The notes beneath the pieces are model-generated. The model saw only the letters and a list, made by a program, of their open reading frames with translations. It did not search any database and was not told where the DNA came from. From SICB01 sp037132395 (GTDB lineage: Bacteria > Patescibacteriota > Saccharimonadia > CAILAD01 > BJGX01), in the NCBI GenBank assembly GCA_037132395.1, contig JBAXPC010000013.1, positions 1 to 15,477 on the forward strand: 15,477 nt of DNA. Direction: 5' to 3'. The translations under genes and the position numbers were made by a program. This document shows, piece by piece, positions 13,458-15,477 of this stretch. Within the stretch, counting starts at the first letter, position 1. Each line of letters starts with the position of its first letter.

Positions 13458-13518
13458 TTCCCGCCTGCGCGGGAATGACGAGTGTGAGTTGGGATGACGA
13501 GGGATCACGGGAATGACG
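13458..13518 (-). repeat. Right CGTCAT repeat array, inverted copy of the left array
   Basis: On the minus strand CGTCAT units lie at 13518-13513, 13499-13494 and 13480-13475. The innermost carries the full hairpin. The 23 bases at 13458-13480 are the exact reverse complement of 13122-13144 in the left array. The two outer units are truncated, mirroring the left side. Confidence 0.8.
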
Positions 13519-13549
13519 GATGTGCGCCAGAATAACAGAGGAGTTATAA

Positions 13550-13583
13550 TCAAAAACGACCCGTAGATATGGGTCGTTTTTGA
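13550..13583. terminator. Strong intrinsic terminator after the RNase J gene
   Basis: A perfect 13-bp stem, TCAAAAACGACCC (13550-13562) with GGGTCGTTTTTGA (13571-13583), and an 8-nt loop. The stem carries a five-T run on either strand, so it ends RNase J transcription and may also block plus-strand readthrough from the cassette side. Confidence 0.9.
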
Positions 13584-13599
13584 TTTTTAGAGTTAGCTC

Positions 13600-15477
13600 T
13601 TAGACTTCGACAACAACAGGCAGAACAATCGGGTTGCGCTTGGTAACCTTATAGAGGTAGTTGCTGAGCTCATCGCGCATCCGGGCCTTGAAGGCTGGCG
13701 AATTAGCTGGCACACTTGGGCTTTTGCTCAGAAAGATGTTTTTAACAATCTTACGGGAATTATTGAGGATATCGGCGTTATCTTTGACATAGATAAAACC
13801 ACGGCTAATGATGTCGGGGCTGGTTACTAGCTTGCCGGTCCGCTTATCGACCGTGGCAATAACCATAAACACTCCGTCGCTACTCATAGCCAGGCGATCT
13901 TTCAATACAATCTCCTGTACATCACCAATACCAGCGCCGTCGATTAGCACTGAGCCAGACTGAACCTTGGGTCCGAGCTTCATGCCTTCTTTGGTAGCCA
14001 CTAGTGTTTGGCCATTTTCAATTACGAAAATATGGTCATCTTTAATGCCAGCCTGATTGGCAATCATGGCATTATGCTTGAGGTGATGGAGCTCACCATG
14101 AATTGGTATGTAGTACTCTGGCCTAACCAAATCAATCATTTCTTTGATTTCATCAACGGTTGCATGGCCAGTGATATGCATAATACCTAGGTCATCGAAC
14201 TCACGGGTGTCAGTACGGTAGACATAAGCCCCCCAGCGAAACAGATTATCAACCATGCCCACTACCGATTTTTCGTTACCCGGAACAACCGAGGATGAGA
14301 ATATCACGACGTCGCTTGATTTGAGCTTAACATCGCGATGTTCGCCGGTACCCATACGCTGCAAGGCCGAAAAAGGCTCTCCCTGGGATCCGGTTGAAAG
14401 CACCACAAGTTGTCCGTCTTGGTAGCTTTTCATATCTTGGGCCTTAATTAGTAGCCCTGGCGGAACCTTGATGTATCCAAGCTTCACGGCTAGCTCGAGG
14501 TTATTGAGCATACTTCGGCCTACTACCACTAATTTACGGTTGGCTTTTGCAACGGCATCAACCACAATTTGCATCCTGGTCACCTGGCTTGAAAAAGCCA
14601 CTACGATTGCGCGTTTATTGTAATTACGAACCAAAATTTCATCGATAGTATCAACAATATCGCGCTCAGTTGGCGTTCGGCCAATCTGCTCACAACTGGT
14701 TGAATCAGAAAACATTGCTAGTACCCCCCCATCGCCAATTTCTTTAAGTCGAGCTTTATCGGTAGGCTTGCCGTCTATCGGATTCTCCTCGAATCGCCAA
14801 TCCCCAGTATTTAAGATTGTTCCAACTGGCGTATGAATAGCTAATGCACAAGCATCTGGAATGGCGTGGGTGACACGAACAAACTCAACTGTGAATACTC
14901 CTAGCTGAATCTTTTCGTGTTTTTCTGGGTCAATAATATGCAGCTCCGGAGTGAAATCCAAGTGATATTCCTCGAGTTTGCGCTCGATAAACTTGATGGT
15001 AAATTGAGCAGCATAAATTGGTGCAGGCATCTTAGGAAGTAAAAAGGGTATCCCTCCCACATGGTCTTCGTGAGCATGGGTTATAACATGCCCGCGCACT
15101 TTGTGTTTGCGCTCCTCCAAGTAGGTAATGTCTGGAATAATCAAATCGATTCCTGGCTGATCTTCACCAGGGAATGTAAAGCCTAAATCCATTACAATAA
15201 TGTCGTCTTCGTACTCTAGAGCCATAACGTTTTTGCCGATTTGGCCGAGTCCACCAAGTGGGATTATTTTGAGCTTACCGGCATCAATTTTACTCATACC
15301 TACCGCAGCTGCAGAAACTGGAGCAACAGCTGGCTTGATTTGGTTAAAACTGCCAACTGCATATTGGGTTGGTCGTTTGTCGAAACGGCGATTGTTGTTG
15401 CCACCACCGCCGCGAGGCTTTTGGTAGTTGCGGTTTGGGTTGCCTGGTTTGCCGCTGTTATTGTTGCGGTTACCACC
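13600..15477 (-). CDS. rnj: Ribonuclease J with Gly/Asn/Arg-rich N-terminal extension (5' end beyond window)
   Basis: RNase J is a metallo-beta-lactamase/beta-CASP enzyme with endo- and 5'-3' exonuclease activity in mRNA decay and rRNA processing. Counting from Met at 15297 it has 565 residues, the usual length. It shows the zinc motif HAHEDH (74-79), GDWRFEENP, SDSTSCEQIGRTPTE, the beta-CASP block FSSQVTRMQ with VVGRSMLNN, STGSQGEPFSALQRM, SSSVVPGNEKSV, and HITGHAT with IPIHGELHHL. The frame stays open for 60 more codons to the window edge. It encodes a low-complexity Gly/Asn/Arg/Lys/Pro segment followed by a Pro/Ala/Val linker. Met 15297 has only a weak ribosome-binding site (GTAGGT touching the ATG), so the true start is probably off the window. 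The gene ends at its own terminator. Confidence 0.95.
   Translation of the reverse strand, partial: GGNRNNNSGKPGNPNRNYQKPRGGGGNNNRRFDKRPTQYAVGSFNQIKPAVAPVSAAAVGMSKIDAGKLKIIPLGGLGQIGKNVMALEYEDDIIVMDLGFTFPGEDQPGIDLIIPDITYLEERKHKVRGHVITHAHEDHVGGIPFLLPKMPAPIYAAQFTIKFIERKLEEYHLDFTPELHIIDPEKHEKIQLGVFTVEFVRVTHAIPDACALAIHTPVGTILNTGDWRFEENPIDGKPTDKARLKEIGDGGVLAMFSDSTSCEQIGRTPTERDIVDTIDEILVRNYNKRAIVVAFSSQVTRMQIVVDAVAKANRKLVVVGRSMLNNLELAVKLGYIKVPPGLLIKAQDMKSYQDGQLVVLSTGSQGEPFSALQRMGTGEHRDVKLKSSDVVIFSSSVVPGNEKSVVGMVDNLFRWGAYVYRTDTREFDDLGIMHITGHATVDEIKEMIDLVRPEYYIPIHGELHHLKHNAMIANQAGIKDDHIFVIENGQTLVATKEGMKLGPKVQSGSVLIDGAGIGDVQEIVLKDRLAMSSDGVFMVIATVDKRTGKLVTSPDIISRGFIYVKDNADILNNSRKIVKNIFLSKSPSVPANSPAFKARMRDELSNYLYKVTKRNPIVLPVVVEV

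Noticed and set aside
13026..13518. CRISPR array
   Set aside because: Repeat spacing is irregular, units are short and of variable length, the two sides are inverted, and there are no cas genes.
1..15477. TGA recoded as glycine
   Set aside because: ftsK, the rodZ-like gene and the anchored surface protein all end at TGA exactly where the families or overlaps predict a stop.
1..15477. tRNA or rRNA genes, prophage
   Set aside because: I saw no cloverleaf-like or rRNA sequence and no integrase, capsid or terminase genes.

Overview
The window looks like chromosomal DNA from a Candidate Phyla Radiation (Patescibacteria) bacterium, most likely Saccharibacteria (TM7) or a close relative. The basis is family resemblance: compact single-copy housekeeping genes, an RNase J with a Gly/Asn/Arg-rich N-terminal extension, a RodZ-like protein joined to an Ig-like domain, small secreted proteins of unknown function, and mixed Shine-Dalgarno and apparently leaderless starts. 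TGA is used as a stop in several genes, so the TGA-glycine code of Gracilibacteria and Absconditabacteria does not apply. The lineage is an inference; no 16S rRNA gene is present.

Layout. (1) 1-1709, minus strand: a membrane-anchored protein of unknown function followed, with a 4-nt stop/start overlap, by a secreted cysteine-rich protein that runs off the left edge. (2) 1787-2917, plus strand: the ribosome-associated ATPase ychF with its own strong promoter. (3) 3045-4833, minus strand: a translation and replication operon rpsF-ssb-rpsR-efp with a consensus promoter and a leader of about 94 nt. It meets ychF at a shared bidirectional terminator. (4) 4883-5537, plus strand: a PRC-barrel protein from an apparently leaderless transcript, and a possible 26-residue membrane microprotein. 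(5) 5517-7370, minus strand: recA-recX, with a 9-bp perfect inverted repeat straddling the recA promoter start region. (6) 7480-11207, minus strand: ftsK, a rodZ-like gene and yajQ, which overlap one another and form a division/cell-shape operon. (7) 11211-13003, plus strand: a half-size ABC exporter, apparently leaderless. (8) 13026-13518: a small GIY-YIG nuclease gene bracketed by mirror-image arrays of CGTCAT-type repeats, each ending in the same ATTCCC-N8-GGGAAT hairpin facing the gene. (9) 13550-15477, minus strand: an RNase J gene whose 5' end is off the right edge, with a strong terminator.

Most genes are core information-processing or division functions: translation (S6, S18, EF-P, YchF), RNA turnover (RNase J), recombination (RecA, RecX, SSB), and chromosome segregation and cell shape (FtsK, RodZ). 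The accessory parts are the surface-protein pair on the left and the nuclease-repeat cassette in the convergent gap between the ABC exporter and RNase J. That cassette is the best candidate for something mobile or undescribed. The other points worth following are the recA operator-like repeat, the repeated leaderless promoter arrangement, and a gene-end microprotein that overlaps recX.
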